A DNA stretch of 64,000 nt from Bacillota bacterium (lineage in GTDB: Bacteria > Bacillota > Clostridia > Lachnospirales > Lachnospiraceae). The position numbers and the translations under genes were made by a program. Position 1 is the first letter of the stretch, and each line of letters opens with the position of its first letter. Positions 1-8,094 of the stretch are shown here, piece by piece. Under the pieces are notes generated by a model. The model saw only the letters and a list, made by a program, of their open reading frames with translations. It had not been told where the DNA came from and did no database searches. The stretch covers positions 129,001 to 193,000 of the forward strand of contig JAEWJZ010000014.1 in the NCBI GenBank assembly GCA_023386315.1, read 5' to 3'.

Positions 1-653
1 TTGATGAAGAGAATGGAGATCTGCTGTTTGTACGGGTTCATGAAGCAGGGGGACTGGCAGGACCTGCCCACCCTTTTTCTATTCCCTCGCCTTTTTCCAA
101 CGGAATGCGCTGGTCCATGAAGATACATGACTTAAGACTGATTGATTTTATTGAGGTAGTAAACAACGCCCATCCAATGGATCCGGACAACCATGCGGCT
201 ATTCTGTGGTGGGAAGATTTGATTTTTTCCGGTTTCAATATCTGTCCGGTGTCAGGCATGGATCTTCATCGTCCGGTTCATATGGAAGGATTTTTTACTA
301 CATATATTTTTGTAAAAGAGGAAGATTCATCTCTTCCCCTTTCTGTTAAGCTGGACCGGGCCATACGAACCTGCTATGCCTGTGTTACAAGAGGTCCTGT
401 ACTTGACTGGGAACTGACACCGGATGGACTTAAAATATTTCTTGAAGGCAATCCCAGCCATCAGGAACGCTCTTACTTATGCCAGCTTCGCACCAGAGAT
501 AATGTCCTCACCTTTTCAATTAAGGAAGAAGTCTTACTAAAAGACGTTCCAGAATGTCTTTTGTCCTGCAGGGCCGCCACACTCATGCTTTTTGAGGAAA
601 AAACCGAGATGTCTTATTTAACGGCTATTGCCCGCCCACTTTTATTAAGGTAA
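1..653 (+). CDS. CehA/McbA-type PHP metallohydrolase, 3' part
   Basis: The reading frame is open from base 3, upstream of any start codon, so the gene begins before the window and about 217 C-terminal residues are present. The segment HEAGGLAGPAHPF is followed by IEVVNN and by a Trp-rich stretch, then GMDLHRP. That order (His-containing loop, IEVxN, W..LL..G, GxDxH) is typical of the C-terminal half of PHP-fold CehA/McbA hydrolases, where the His and Asp residues bind metal. The rest is beta-rich and could be an accessory domain. The substrate cannot be told from sequence. The gene converges on the leftward allE-like gene with only 16 bases between them and no clear terminator. Confidence 0.6.
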   Translation, partial: DEENGDLLFVRVHEAGGLAGPAHPFSIPSPFSNGMRWSMKIHDLRLIDFIEVVNNAHPMDPDNHAAILWWEDLIFSGFNICPVSGMDLHRPVHMEGFFTTYIFVKEEDSSLPLSVKLDRAIRTCYACVTRGPVLDWELTPDGLKIFLEGNPSHQERSYLCQLRTRDNVLTFSIKEEVLLKDVPECLLSCRAATLMLFEEKTEMSYLTAIARPLLLR

Positions 654-669
654 GACTATTACACTGATA

Positions 670-1458
670 TTAAAGCTTTACATCTCTGTTGCAGTCTTTG
701 GAATAGAGATAGGTCAGATCCTCTTCACGCCCTACTGCATAACAAGCCTGAGGACAATATGCATCCATAAAGACATAATCACCCTTTTTCACAGGTACCC
801 AGTCATTATCCAGTCTGTACATCGCACTTCCGGTAAGGAAATACATGCCATGCTCTTGTATATGAGTTTCTATATAACCGTGGGATGCCCCTAAATGGAA
901 CTTAAGAATATGCATATTCATATCAAATCCAAAGTTCTCTGCTGCAGGCAGGAAATTCCGGATATAACAGTTTTCCATGCCTTCATACGGGATCCATGGA
1001 AGGTCGTTTGCATTGCCTGTAACGGTATAAGCACTGTAACCATCCAGCTCCTCATATCTGCGCTTATAGGCAAAAAACCTGGCCTCCTCTTTTCCCTCAT
1101 TTATAAAAGATACTGTCTTGCTGGCAGGAGAATAAATATACCCGCCTTCTGTGAGTGTCTCTTCTTTGTCCGCATTTTTCACTTTAATGGAGCCTTCCAT
1201 TACATAAATGAATGATTCCAGCCCTTCACCGCCAAATGCAGAATTATTTCCGCCTTCATGGACGGTTACTAAATAATCCGCAAAAGAAGCTCCCATATGA
1301 GGAGATCCAAGTATGGTAACATCACACTTTTCATATCCAGGAATCGAGTTTTTTACAATTCCATCCGGCTCAATTAAAACATAGTTTTCCTTCTTAACGA
1401 CGGATCTGGTGGCTAATAAGTCATCACGGTATCCTGTCTGTCCGTTTAAATAACTCAT
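670..1458 (-). CDS. allE: (S)-ureidoglycine aminohydrolase-like bicupin
   Basis: The protein closely follows the AllE/YlbA family, which releases ammonia from S-ureidoglycine in allantoin breakdown. It has a conserved N-terminus (SYLNGQTGYRDDLLATR), two cupin barrels, and the C-terminal metal-site region with GASHGYIETHIQEHG and a YSKDCNRDV end. From the ATG at 1458 the length is 262 residues, the usual size of the family. A longer TTG start at 1494 exists, but the homologous part begins at MSYLNG and a purine-rich GAAAGTGAG lies upstream of 1458. It is 41 bases behind a glycosyltransferase at the end of a glycan operon, with no other allantoin gene in view. The family call is strong; the physiological role in this setting is uncertain. 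Confidence 0.8.
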   Translation of the reverse strand: MSYLNGQTGYRDDLLATRSVVKKENYVLIEPDGIVKNSIPGYEKCDVTILGSPHMGASFADYLVTVHEGGNNSAFGGEGLESFIYVMEGSIKVKNADKEETLTEGGYIYSPASKTVSFINEGKEEARFFAYKRRYEELDGYSAYTVTGNANDLPWIPYEGMENCYIRNFLPAAENFGFDMNMHILKFHLGASHGYIETHIQEHGMYFLTGSAMYRLDNDWVPVKKGDYVFMDAYCPQACYAVGREEDLTYLYSKDCNRDVKL

Positions 1459-1499
1459 AATAAATTTACTCACTTTCCATTGACTCACATTCAACCATA

Positions 1500-2465
1500 T
1501 TATTCCGTTTTGTGTTTCCCCCAGTAAGACCGGTTCATTGTACAGCTTAATATCAGCCGCCTGGGCAGGGTGCGGTACCGTTTTCCCATAAGATACCCCA
1601 TATATTTAAAACCACTCTTTATAATCACCCCGGGAATCAGAAAGGGTTTCTTCTGTTTTACCAGCCAGGTGCAGGTATTTTTCACCAGCCGTATTCCCTC
1701 GCTTTCAGAACGGATTCCACCAAACACCTCGGGGTGGTCTGCCTGAGACACAGCCAGATCAAAATTCCGTTTAAACTGGGCAATGCATCCGTAATTATGG
1801 GAATGAATCACCTCTGCATCAGCAGCATATGCCACAGCCTCGCCTCTATAACGCACTGCATTTCCCGCATAAATCATATCCTCATTAAAAATGGTAGTTT
1901 TTGTAAATCCTCCTGCTTCCAGGAAGACACTCCTGTCATAAGCGCAGCAGACATTGGATGCAAAAAACGTTTTGATTCCCAGTTCCTTCAAATCAGCCTC
2001 TGTCTTAACCCGGCTCTCAGAAGGATAATTAAAGGAACGGGTATACTGCTCTGCCATGGCGCAGTCCGGATTGGGCAGCTGTCTTGCATAAGCCATGACG
2101 ACCTTTTCCCCTCCTTTTCCCGTCTGATGAAACGCATTTACAAGAGCACTGACTAAATTTTTATCAGCGGGAACTGCATCGTCAGTCATAAACACCATAA
2201 TATCAGCCCTGGAATAACCGGCTCCTCTGTTTCTTGTACCGCCATGGTCAAATTCTTCTTTTGTCACATGATGAACTTCTAAATTCTTCACATGCTCATA
2301 ATCAGAATCCTTCCAGTAGGATTTTTCCGTATTCATCACAATAATTTTCCGTATGGGATAAGACTGCTCTTCCAGCCTGTGAAAAAGCCGCATAAGCGTT
2401 TCATCCGGCTTATAAACCGGAATAATTACATCAACGGTCTTTTGCTCCCCTCTTATTTCTTCCAT
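1500..2465 (-). CDS. GT2 family glycosyltransferase (rhamnosyltransferase-like)
   Basis: The 321-residue protein has a GT-A fold start (VDVIIPVYKPDE), a conserved GGTRNRG segment and an FMTDDAVP stretch that fills the nucleotide-sugar/metal-binding DxD role. FNEDMIYAGNAVRY resembles the acceptor-side ED region. This layout is seen in rhamnosyl- and related transferases of surface polysaccharide clusters. No membrane segment is obvious, so it is probably cytoplasmic or peripheral. It follows the DUF2142 gene by 19 bases and precedes the AllE-like gene. Donor and acceptor are not predictable. Confidence 0.85.
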   Translation of the reverse strand: MEEIRGEQKTVDVIIPVYKPDETLMRLFHRLEEQSYPIRKIIVMNTEKSYWKDSDYEHVKNLEVHHVTKEEFDHGGTRNRGAGYSRADIMVFMTDDAVPADKNLVSALVNAFHQTGKGGEKVVMAYARQLPNPDCAMAEQYTRSFNYPSESRVKTEADLKELGIKTFFASNVCCAYDRSVFLEAGGFTKTTIFNEDMIYAGNAVRYRGEAVAYAADAEVIHSHNYGCIAQFKRNFDLAVSQADHPEVFGGIRSESEGIRLVKNTCTWLVKQKKPFLIPGVIIKSGFKYMGYLMGKRYRTLPRRLILSCTMNRSYWGKHKTE

Positions 2466-2484
2466 TAAATTTCCTTCTTTCCTG

Positions 2485-4089
2485 TCAATAACGCAGACAT
2501 GATGTGGAGCAGATACGGATCAGGGCATAAATGCTTACAAAGCATTCCAGATACCAGGCACTTTTTCTTAAATCCACACCGATTACCAGACGCCGGTCAT
2601 ACAGAGTCAGCAGAAGCAGGGGCAGAAGAGGAATAAAATAACGCCCCTGAACTCCGGTAATATACGTTAAATTTCTGGGAGTCCACCCCAAAAACATAGA
2701 GGTCAGAACCAGCACTGCACTGGTAAATACCAGAAATAATATCCACAGCTTCTGTCCGTCCCTCATTTTCACCACTTCCCCCTCTCTCTTTATTACGCTG
2801 ATAAACAGGGCGTACCAAAGAAGGGTAAGGCAGACCGGCGGAATCGTCAGATTGGGATCTAAATTCCCCAGAAATCCTCCCAGCATAGTTACCAGATAAT
2901 AGTCGTACTGGGTCACCAGGGTTTCATAATAAACCGTAAATACGCAAAATGGTCTCTGCCACACATCAGATAAGTTATATCCTGCAGCTTCACTCCAGCC
3001 CACATAGCTTTCTGTAGCTCCTGCCCATGCAGAAAGTATCAGGCGGTTCACTAAGAATACTGCAAGCAGCATCACTGCAATCACGCCAATAACAGAGATC
3101 CAGTAATTTCTGTGAGATTTAAATTTAGACTTCGGAATCAGCAGACAGATTCCGGCAGCAGGCAGATATACGATTTTCCCAGGTTCTAACAGTACCAGCA
3201 ACAGAGTCAGTATCATGAGGTCTTTTACTTTTACCTCTTCCTTCTCATAAGCCAGATGGAAACACCAGGAAAGCAAAAGCATGGAAAGACCGATAAATGC
3301 AGTATCATAGGAGTAGGAAGCCGCCAGATGAAGAGTCATGGGAAGACAGGATACTGCCATAAGAACTTCTTTTTTAAACGGCATCAGCCGGACAGAAATC
3401 GCTGCCATGGCTGCAAATGCCAGAAGATTCATAAACCGTCCCAGATATACCAGGGGAATAAAACCAAGGTGTAAAAGTCTGGCAATCGTAATTCCCACCG
3501 CCTGAGGCAGATAAACCACAGGTGTGGTATTCACCGGAACTTCCTCCCGGACTGTCACTGACTGGCTGTGATCCAGGGAAAACAGCTCTGTCAGGACACG
3601 GTTGTACGTTCTCTGTCCCGGCTCTGTATAAAGACCGGAGACATCGTCCCCGCTTCGAACCAGGACATTGGCACCTTTTTTCATGCGCTCCTGTTCTTCT
3701 GATGAAGCATGCTTTAAAAAATCTTCTCCTGCCACTGCCTGTCTCCCCATAATCTGACTGGAAAGACGATAGGCACTGACAAAGTGGGCAGCTTCATCGG
3801 GTGCAGAAAAAGGTGTTAAAGCGAACAGATAAAATACACCCAGTCCAATAACAACCAGCGGGAACAACCACTGGTTAAAAATATTCTTTATCCACAAAAG
3901 AAAGGCAAACGCAGCAAGAAATCCACAACCGAAGACAATAAACCACCAGTAAAACCGCCGGACCGGCTCAAACTCCGGAGAAGGAATCCCCACTATGGTT
4001 TTTAAATAGGTTCTGACAAACAGGAATATCAAAAGCAGAATGCTTCCCGCTGCAAGCCATAAGCCTTTCGTCTTTAACAAACGCTTCAC
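2485..4089 (-). CDS. DUF2142 multi-spanning membrane protein
   Basis: The 534-residue polytopic protein carries the DUF2142 signature: early membrane helices followed by LFALTPFSAPDEAAHF, in which the PDEAAHF loop resembles the extracytoplasmic acidic motif of GT-C transferases. A long loop (about residues 125-190) separates the first helices from the later ones. The family is found in glycan clusters and is thought to act as a lipid-linked-sugar transferase or polymerase; that role is inference. It overlaps the upstream DUF2304 gene by four bases, so the two are probably translationally coupled. Confidence 0.8.
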   Translation of the reverse strand: MKRLLKTKGLWLAAGSILLLIFLFVRTYLKTIVGIPSPEFEPVRRFYWWFIVFGCGFLAAFAFLLWIKNIFNQWLFPLVVIGLGVFYLFALTPFSAPDEAAHFVSAYRLSSQIMGRQAVAGEDFLKHASSEEQERMKKGANVLVRSGDDVSGLYTEPGQRTYNRVLTELFSLDHSQSVTVREEVPVNTTPVVYLPQAVGITIARLLHLGFIPLVYLGRFMNLLAFAAMAAISVRLMPFKKEVLMAVSCLPMTLHLAASYSYDTAFIGLSMLLLSWCFHLAYEKEEVKVKDLMILTLLLVLLEPGKIVYLPAAGICLLIPKSKFKSHRNYWISVIGVIAVMLLAVFLVNRLILSAWAGATESYVGWSEAAGYNLSDVWQRPFCVFTVYYETLVTQYDYYLVTMLGGFLGNLDPNLTIPPVCLTLLWYALFISVIKREGEVVKMRDGQKLWILFLVFTSAVLVLTSMFLGWTPRNLTYITGVQGRYFIPLLPLLLLTLYDRRLVIGVDLRKSAWYLECFVSIYALIRICSTSCLRY

Positions 4090-4442
4090 AGTTTATGTTC
4101 CTCCTTCTCTATGGCTTCCTCCTTATCTAACGCCAGCATCTGGATTAACTCCGTCACTCTGCGCTCTAGCTGAGATATTTTAATCGACTGAAAAAAGACC
4201 TTGGTGAGCAGAATAAAGATCATCAGTGTAAAAATGAAATTAGCTGTAGAATAGGTACCCACCAGGCTGGATATGAAATCTGCCACTTTGGGAAAGATGC
4301 TGAAAACTACCAAAAGCAGGGAAAACATTACCCAGAAAATGGAATCCTCTATCTTCATTTTTGAGTGGCGTATTCTTCCCAGTACATAAAAGGTCAGTAC
4401 CAGGGAAACGCATATCAGCACGCAGCGAAGTAAAACCGTCAT
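4086..4442 (-). CDS. DUF2304 small membrane protein
   Basis: A 118-residue protein with an N-terminal helix, a SIFWVMFSLLLVVFSIFP segment, a third helix, and a C-terminal charged coiled coil (LERRVTELIQMLALDKEE). This matches DUF2304 in length and order. Members commonly sit beside a dolichyl-phosphate-mannose-synthase-like GT2, as here, and may act as a membrane partner for it. The start overlaps nothing and lies 18 bases after the GT2 stop; the end overlaps the DUF2142 gene by four bases. Confidence 0.8.
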   Translation of the reverse strand: MTVLLRCVLICVSLVLTFYVLGRIRHSKMKIEDSIFWVMFSLLLVVFSIFPKVADFISSLVGTYSTANFIFTLMIFILLTKVFFQSIKISQLERRVTELIQMLALDKEEAIEKEEHKL

Positions 4443-4460
4443 ATCACATACTCCCTTCCT

Positions 4461-5159
4461 TTATCTTCTGTCCCGAACGCGAAAGCTTTGTACCAGTAAA
4501 ATGGAAAACAGCATCTTTCCCATATACCGGGCCGCATTTAAGGGATTTAAGTAACTCTCTCCCAGTATCCGTTCATCCATCACAACCGGTATTTCGGCAA
4601 CCCTGGCACCGTGGCGGATCAGATAAGAGATGGTATCCGGTTCCGGACCGTAATTGAGTCCGTCTGCAAATTCCTTGATCATCTTACGGCTGAACATACG
4701 CATTCCGGATGTAGGATCATTCACCTTTACTCCTGTCGTAAACCAGATGGCGCCGCTTAACATCCGGCTGCCAAGCATACGGAGAGAACGGGGTTTTTTC
4801 TCTGTTACAAACCGGGAGCCAATGACGATGTCATATCCCTGATCCATCTTTTCCTTCATGGGAAGAATGAACTCCGGCCGGTGCTGTCCGTCCCCGTCAA
4901 ACTGTATGGCATATCCATAGCCCTTTCTGTGTGCATACTTAAGCCCGGTCTGAAAGGCGCCTGCCAGACCTAAATTCATGGGAAGATCAATGATCTTCCA
5001 GCCATGCTTCCTGCAGATTTTGGCGGTACTGTCCGTAGAACCGTCATTAATAATCACATAGTCATACATGGGATAATTCTCTATGACCTCTCCCACTACC
5101 CGCTCAATATTTAAGGCTTCATTGTATGCAGGTATCACTACCAGTACCCGGTCTGTCAT
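4461..5159 (-). CDS. Polyprenyl-phosphate glycosyltransferase, DPM1-like GT2
   Basis: The 232-residue GT2 enzyme has VVIPAYNE, NDGSTDST, an NLG-AGAFQTG segment, the metal-binding FDGDGQH and DPTSGMRMFSR. This is the pattern of dolichyl-phosphate mannose synthase-type enzymes that load a sugar on a polyprenyl phosphate. It lacks the C-terminal membrane pair of GtrB, so the adjacent DUF2304 protein may provide the membrane anchor (inference). It overlaps the upstream flippase gene by four bases. Confidence 0.85.
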   Translation of the reverse strand: MTDRVLVVIPAYNEALNIERVVGEVIENYPMYDYVIINDGSTDSTAKICRKHGWKIIDLPMNLGLAGAFQTGLKYAHRKGYGYAIQFDGDGQHRPEFILPMKEKMDQGYDIVIGSRFVTEKKPRSLRMLGSRMLSGAIWFTTGVKVNDPTSGMRMFSRKMIKEFADGLNYGPEPDTISYLIRHGARVAEIPVVMDERILGESYLNPLNAARYMGKMLFSILLVQSFRVRDRR

Positions 5160-6412
5160 ATCCTCTGTTTACTCCTTTCTTTTTCTTCTGTATGAATAAT
5201 CCGGATTGCCTGTCCCATAAAACAAAACATAAGAATCATCATTTCAAGCATGTAGGAGTACGCACCGCCGTTGATTCCGCCTGTTTTCACAAACTGGTAG
5301 GAAAGGACAAACGAAAGAATGCAGACCGGAACATATCCAAAAAATATCAGTCTCTGTTTTTTCATGATCACCAGGACATAATAAAATAGGTTCATTACTG
5401 CGAAGAACCCGCCTCCCAGAATAATAGCAAGAAGTCCAAAGAGGTAAGGCGTCAGATCCACATTAAAGACAGCGGAAAGCACAGGAACCCCGATTACCCA
5501 GGCTCCAGCCAGAGCAATTACAGTGAGAAACAGAATAATTCCCGACAGCTTCCTCAAAACCATAAGAAACTCTGAAGTCCTCTTATCCTCCCAAAGAATG
5601 GAAAGTCTGGTGAGGAAAGGACGGATTACAAAATTAGCCGCAAGATTAATCACGGATGTAGGCATAAATATTGCCACAAAAATGGCATTATCCCCGGAAG
5701 TCATCTGGGAATCAACGGCGTACTTTGCCATTGCAAAGATGAGACCGTCTAAAAATACAGACAAAAACAAAAGGAAGCTGTCCTGTAAAAGCTGTCTGTG
5801 TCTTCCCTTTACATGTACATAAGTAATATCCGGTATCCGGTCCGCAGTCCTTTTATCAAACAGCCAGATTCCCACTGCCTGAGAAGCGGCGGCTACCGCC
5901 GAAGCGGCAATTAAATCCCTTGTAAAAGCCAGAGTTCCTAAAAATAAACACACGGAAAACAATGTCCGCCATGTCATGGCCTGTCCGGTCAGATAAAGCT
6001 TTCCTTTTCTTTGAAATTCCGACTCGTATACATCAGCAAAACCATCAAGCACCTTATAAAGAACCATAAAAAACACTACCAGGGTTTTCTCATACGTGTA
6101 GTCAGAAGAAGAAAAGAAAACCTTCCATATAATATAGCAGATGCCTAAAATCAGGGCCATACCGCAGGTGACCATACGGGCCAGCCGGTATTCCCCAAAT
6201 GTATAGTTCTCTCTCACATCCGTGCTCTGGATCGGTCTCATTCCAAAATAAGCCACAAGAAACATCTGCTGGCCGAATGTGCTGAAAGCAAAACCAAAGA
6301 TGCCTCCCTGATCCGTTCCCACCAGATGATTGACCAGAGCGGTCAGCAGCATGCTGGAACCCGCATAAACCAGGCTTCCGATCATATTCCATGCCACATT
6401 TTTACGTTCCAT
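5156..6412 (-). CDS. Wzx-like polysaccharide flippase (first)
   Basis: The 418-residue protein has about 12 predicted membrane segments and starts with an amphipathic N-terminus of the type seen in O-antigen/teichoic-acid flippases (RKNVAWNMIGSLVYAGSSM). It should move a lipid-linked oligosaccharide across the membrane. It is the first gene of the operon that continues through the DPM1-like GT2, DUF2304, DUF2142, GT2 and allE-like genes. A TTTACA/TAGAAT promoter lies just upstream at 6453-6481. It is only remotely similar to the second flippase in the cluster, so each may serve a different glycan. Confidence 0.8.
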   Translation of the reverse strand: MERKNVAWNMIGSLVYAGSSMLLTALVNHLVGTDQGGIFGFAFSTFGQQMFLVAYFGMRPIQSTDVRENYTFGEYRLARMVTCGMALILGICYIIWKVFFSSSDYTYEKTLVVFFMVLYKVLDGFADVYESEFQRKGKLYLTGQAMTWRTLFSVCLFLGTLAFTRDLIAASAVAAASQAVGIWLFDKRTADRIPDITYVHVKGRHRQLLQDSFLLFLSVFLDGLIFAMAKYAVDSQMTSGDNAIFVAIFMPTSVINLAANFVIRPFLTRLSILWEDKRTSEFLMVLRKLSGIILFLTVIALAGAWVIGVPVLSAVFNVDLTPYLFGLLAIILGGGFFAVMNLFYYVLVIMKKQRLIFFGYVPVCILSFVLSYQFVKTGGINGGAYSYMLEMMILMFCFMGQAIRIIHTEEKERSKQRI

Positions 6413-6452
6413 TTTTATTCCTCTATTTCATTTCATTTAAGAAGTTCCTTTT

Positions 6453-6481
6453 ATTCTACATGATCCGCCTAAAAATGTAAA
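6453..6481 (-). promoter_or_regulatory. Promoter P1 for flippase operon
   Basis: Reading leftward: -35 TTTACA (6476-6481), 17-base spacer, -10 TAGAAT (6453-6458). It is one of four similar promoters in the glycan cluster. The expected start is about 35 bases before the flippase ATG. Confidence 0.55.
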
Positions 6482-6496
6482 CCGCCAACCGGCTAC

Positions 6497-7957
6497 TTAC
6501 CTTCTCATGTTCTTTACTGTCCTGCATAAATAAAAGAAGCTTTCGATGCGGAACAGCCAGGAAAGACCTGCATAAAACAGAACTCCTGTGATAATCTGCA
6601 AAGTCAGAGTCAGAAGTGTGCCTTTCACCAGAAACTGAACACTGTACACCAGAGCGCACATGAGCGCGGACAGAATCAGAGAAGGAAATACATCCCTCCA
6701 CTGCTGGAGAAAGCTGTAATGAAGAAGCTTCTTATTGGGGTATGCATTGATAAATGTACAAATGAAATCCGTTACTGCTCTTAATGCCACCATGGTATAA
6801 ATCCCAAACGGAATACTGATGATTAAAGCCGCCACACTGACTGCTTTTTTAATGATCTCCAGCTTTAAGAAGATCTCACTTCTTCCAAGGGCATTGATCG
6901 CCTGTAAATTCGCCACATGAAGAGGCCAGGTGGCATAGGCGATGCACAAAAGACGTAGCATGGGAACACATGGTAAATACTGATCTGTGAGTAAAAGCTT
7001 CACCATGGGTTCTGCTATTGCAATTAATCCCGCCATCATGGGAAAGACAAGATAAGAGCTTGTAACGATGGACCTTCTTACCATGTTTTTCACCCTCTCC
7101 CGGTCATCCTGACATGCAGAAAAAGCAGGGAGCATCACTGACTGTATGGCAGCCCCTAAATTATTGGCAATAAGGGCAGGAAACTGGTTTCCTCTTGAGT
7201 ATTGCCCCATCATAGCCGAATTATATAGTTTCCCGATCACCAGCCCGTAAACATTGGTAAAAACTGTGTCAATGAGACCGGACATCAGAATTTTCCAGCC
7301 ATATGAGAACAACTCCCCAGCTTTCTGAAAAGAAAACTTCAGGCTGGGTTTCCAGGTTTTTAAAACATGCAGCACAATCATGAGAAAAAAACTGTAAAAA
7401 AACTGCTGCATGGCAAGAGACCATAATCCAAATCCGTTTAATGCCATCAGCACCCCGATCATGCCGGAACCTGCCGCAGCAAAGAGACTTGCCATACAAA
7501 GCTTTCTAAATTCCATATTTCTGGAAACAGACGCGGACTGAACGGATACGACTGCACCGAAAAATAAGGTCAGGGATAAAATCCTTAATACCGGAACGAA
7601 CACCGGTTGTCCATAAAAATCCCCGATTGCAGGTGCAGAAAAGAACAGAATTACATACAGAACAAAGGCAATCAGGAAGCTCACACAAAAAGCAGAAGAA
7701 TAATCCCTTTCATCCACTTCCTGCTTCTGGATCAGAGAAGTGTTAAAACCGCTCTGGACAAATACATTGCCGATGGTAATAAATATCATGATCAGCATGA
7801 CTTCCCCGGATTCGGACGGCGTTAAAAGTCTGGCTAAAAGAACGGATACAAGGAACTGAATTCCCTGTGTTCCCCCGTTTTCCATGACTTTCCAAAACAG
7901 TCCGGAAAGCACTCTCTCTTTCATATTTTCCTGGTACATACTGGCTTTTCTCCTCAA
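6497..7957 (-). CDS. WzxC-type oligosaccharide flippase (second)
   Basis: The 486-residue polytopic membrane protein has the N-terminal pattern of the PST/WzxC flippases (SGLFWKVMENGGTQGIQF, then LLARLLTPSESGEV), followed by regular helices. Such proteins export undecaprenyl-linked repeat units. It starts at an ATG in a short open stretch, with an inner Met at residue 7 (MYQENMKERV) as alternative. It appears monocistronic: its own promoter lies at 7982-8010 and the next gene downstream has another. Its promoter overlaps the divergent promoter of the L,D-transpeptidase gene. Confidence 0.85.
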   Translation of the reverse strand: MRRKASMYQENMKERVLSGLFWKVMENGGTQGIQFLVSVLLARLLTPSESGEVMLIMIFITIGNVFVQSGFNTSLIQKQEVDERDYSSAFCVSFLIAFVLYVILFFSAPAIGDFYGQPVFVPVLRILSLTLFFGAVVSVQSASVSRNMEFRKLCMASLFAAAGSGMIGVLMALNGFGLWSLAMQQFFYSFFLMIVLHVLKTWKPSLKFSFQKAGELFSYGWKILMSGLIDTVFTNVYGLVIGKLYNSAMMGQYSRGNQFPALIANNLGAAIQSVMLPAFSACQDDRERVKNMVRRSIVTSSYLVFPMMAGLIAIAEPMVKLLLTDQYLPCVPMLRLLCIAYATWPLHVANLQAINALGRSEIFLKLEIIKKAVSVAALIISIPFGIYTMVALRAVTDFICTFINAYPNKKLLHYSFLQQWRDVFPSLILSALMCALVYSVQFLVKGTLLTLTLQIITGVLFYAGLSWLFRIESFFYLCRTVKNMRR

Positions 7958-7981
7958 TTATCCATTTTACATTTTCGCCTT

Positions 7982-8010
7982 ATTGTACTATATTGACCAA
8001 TAAATGTAAA
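7982..8010 (-). promoter_or_regulatory. Promoter P2 for second flippase
   Basis: Reading leftward: -35 TTTACA (8005-8010), 17-base spacer, -10 TACAAT (7982-7987). Its elements interleave with the rightward promoter at 7993-8021. Confidence 0.6.
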
Positions 8011-8021
8011 TCTTTTATAGC
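7993..8021 (+). promoter_or_regulatory. Promoter for L,D-transpeptidase gene
   Basis: Reading rightward: -35 TTGACC (7993-7998), 17-base spacer, -10 TATAGC (8016-8021). It lies 74 bases before the ATG at 8095 and overlaps promoter P2 on the other strand, so the two cannot easily be occupied at once. Confidence 0.5.
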
Positions 8022-8094
8022 ATTTTCCAGTTAGTTATGTTAAAGTATTATGGAATCACCATAAAATTTTTAATGATTTACAGGAGGTTTTATC

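Noticed and set aside
1734..2156. 140-codon rightward frame
   Set aside because: It is a shadow of the GT2 gene on the minus strand and has no start signals.
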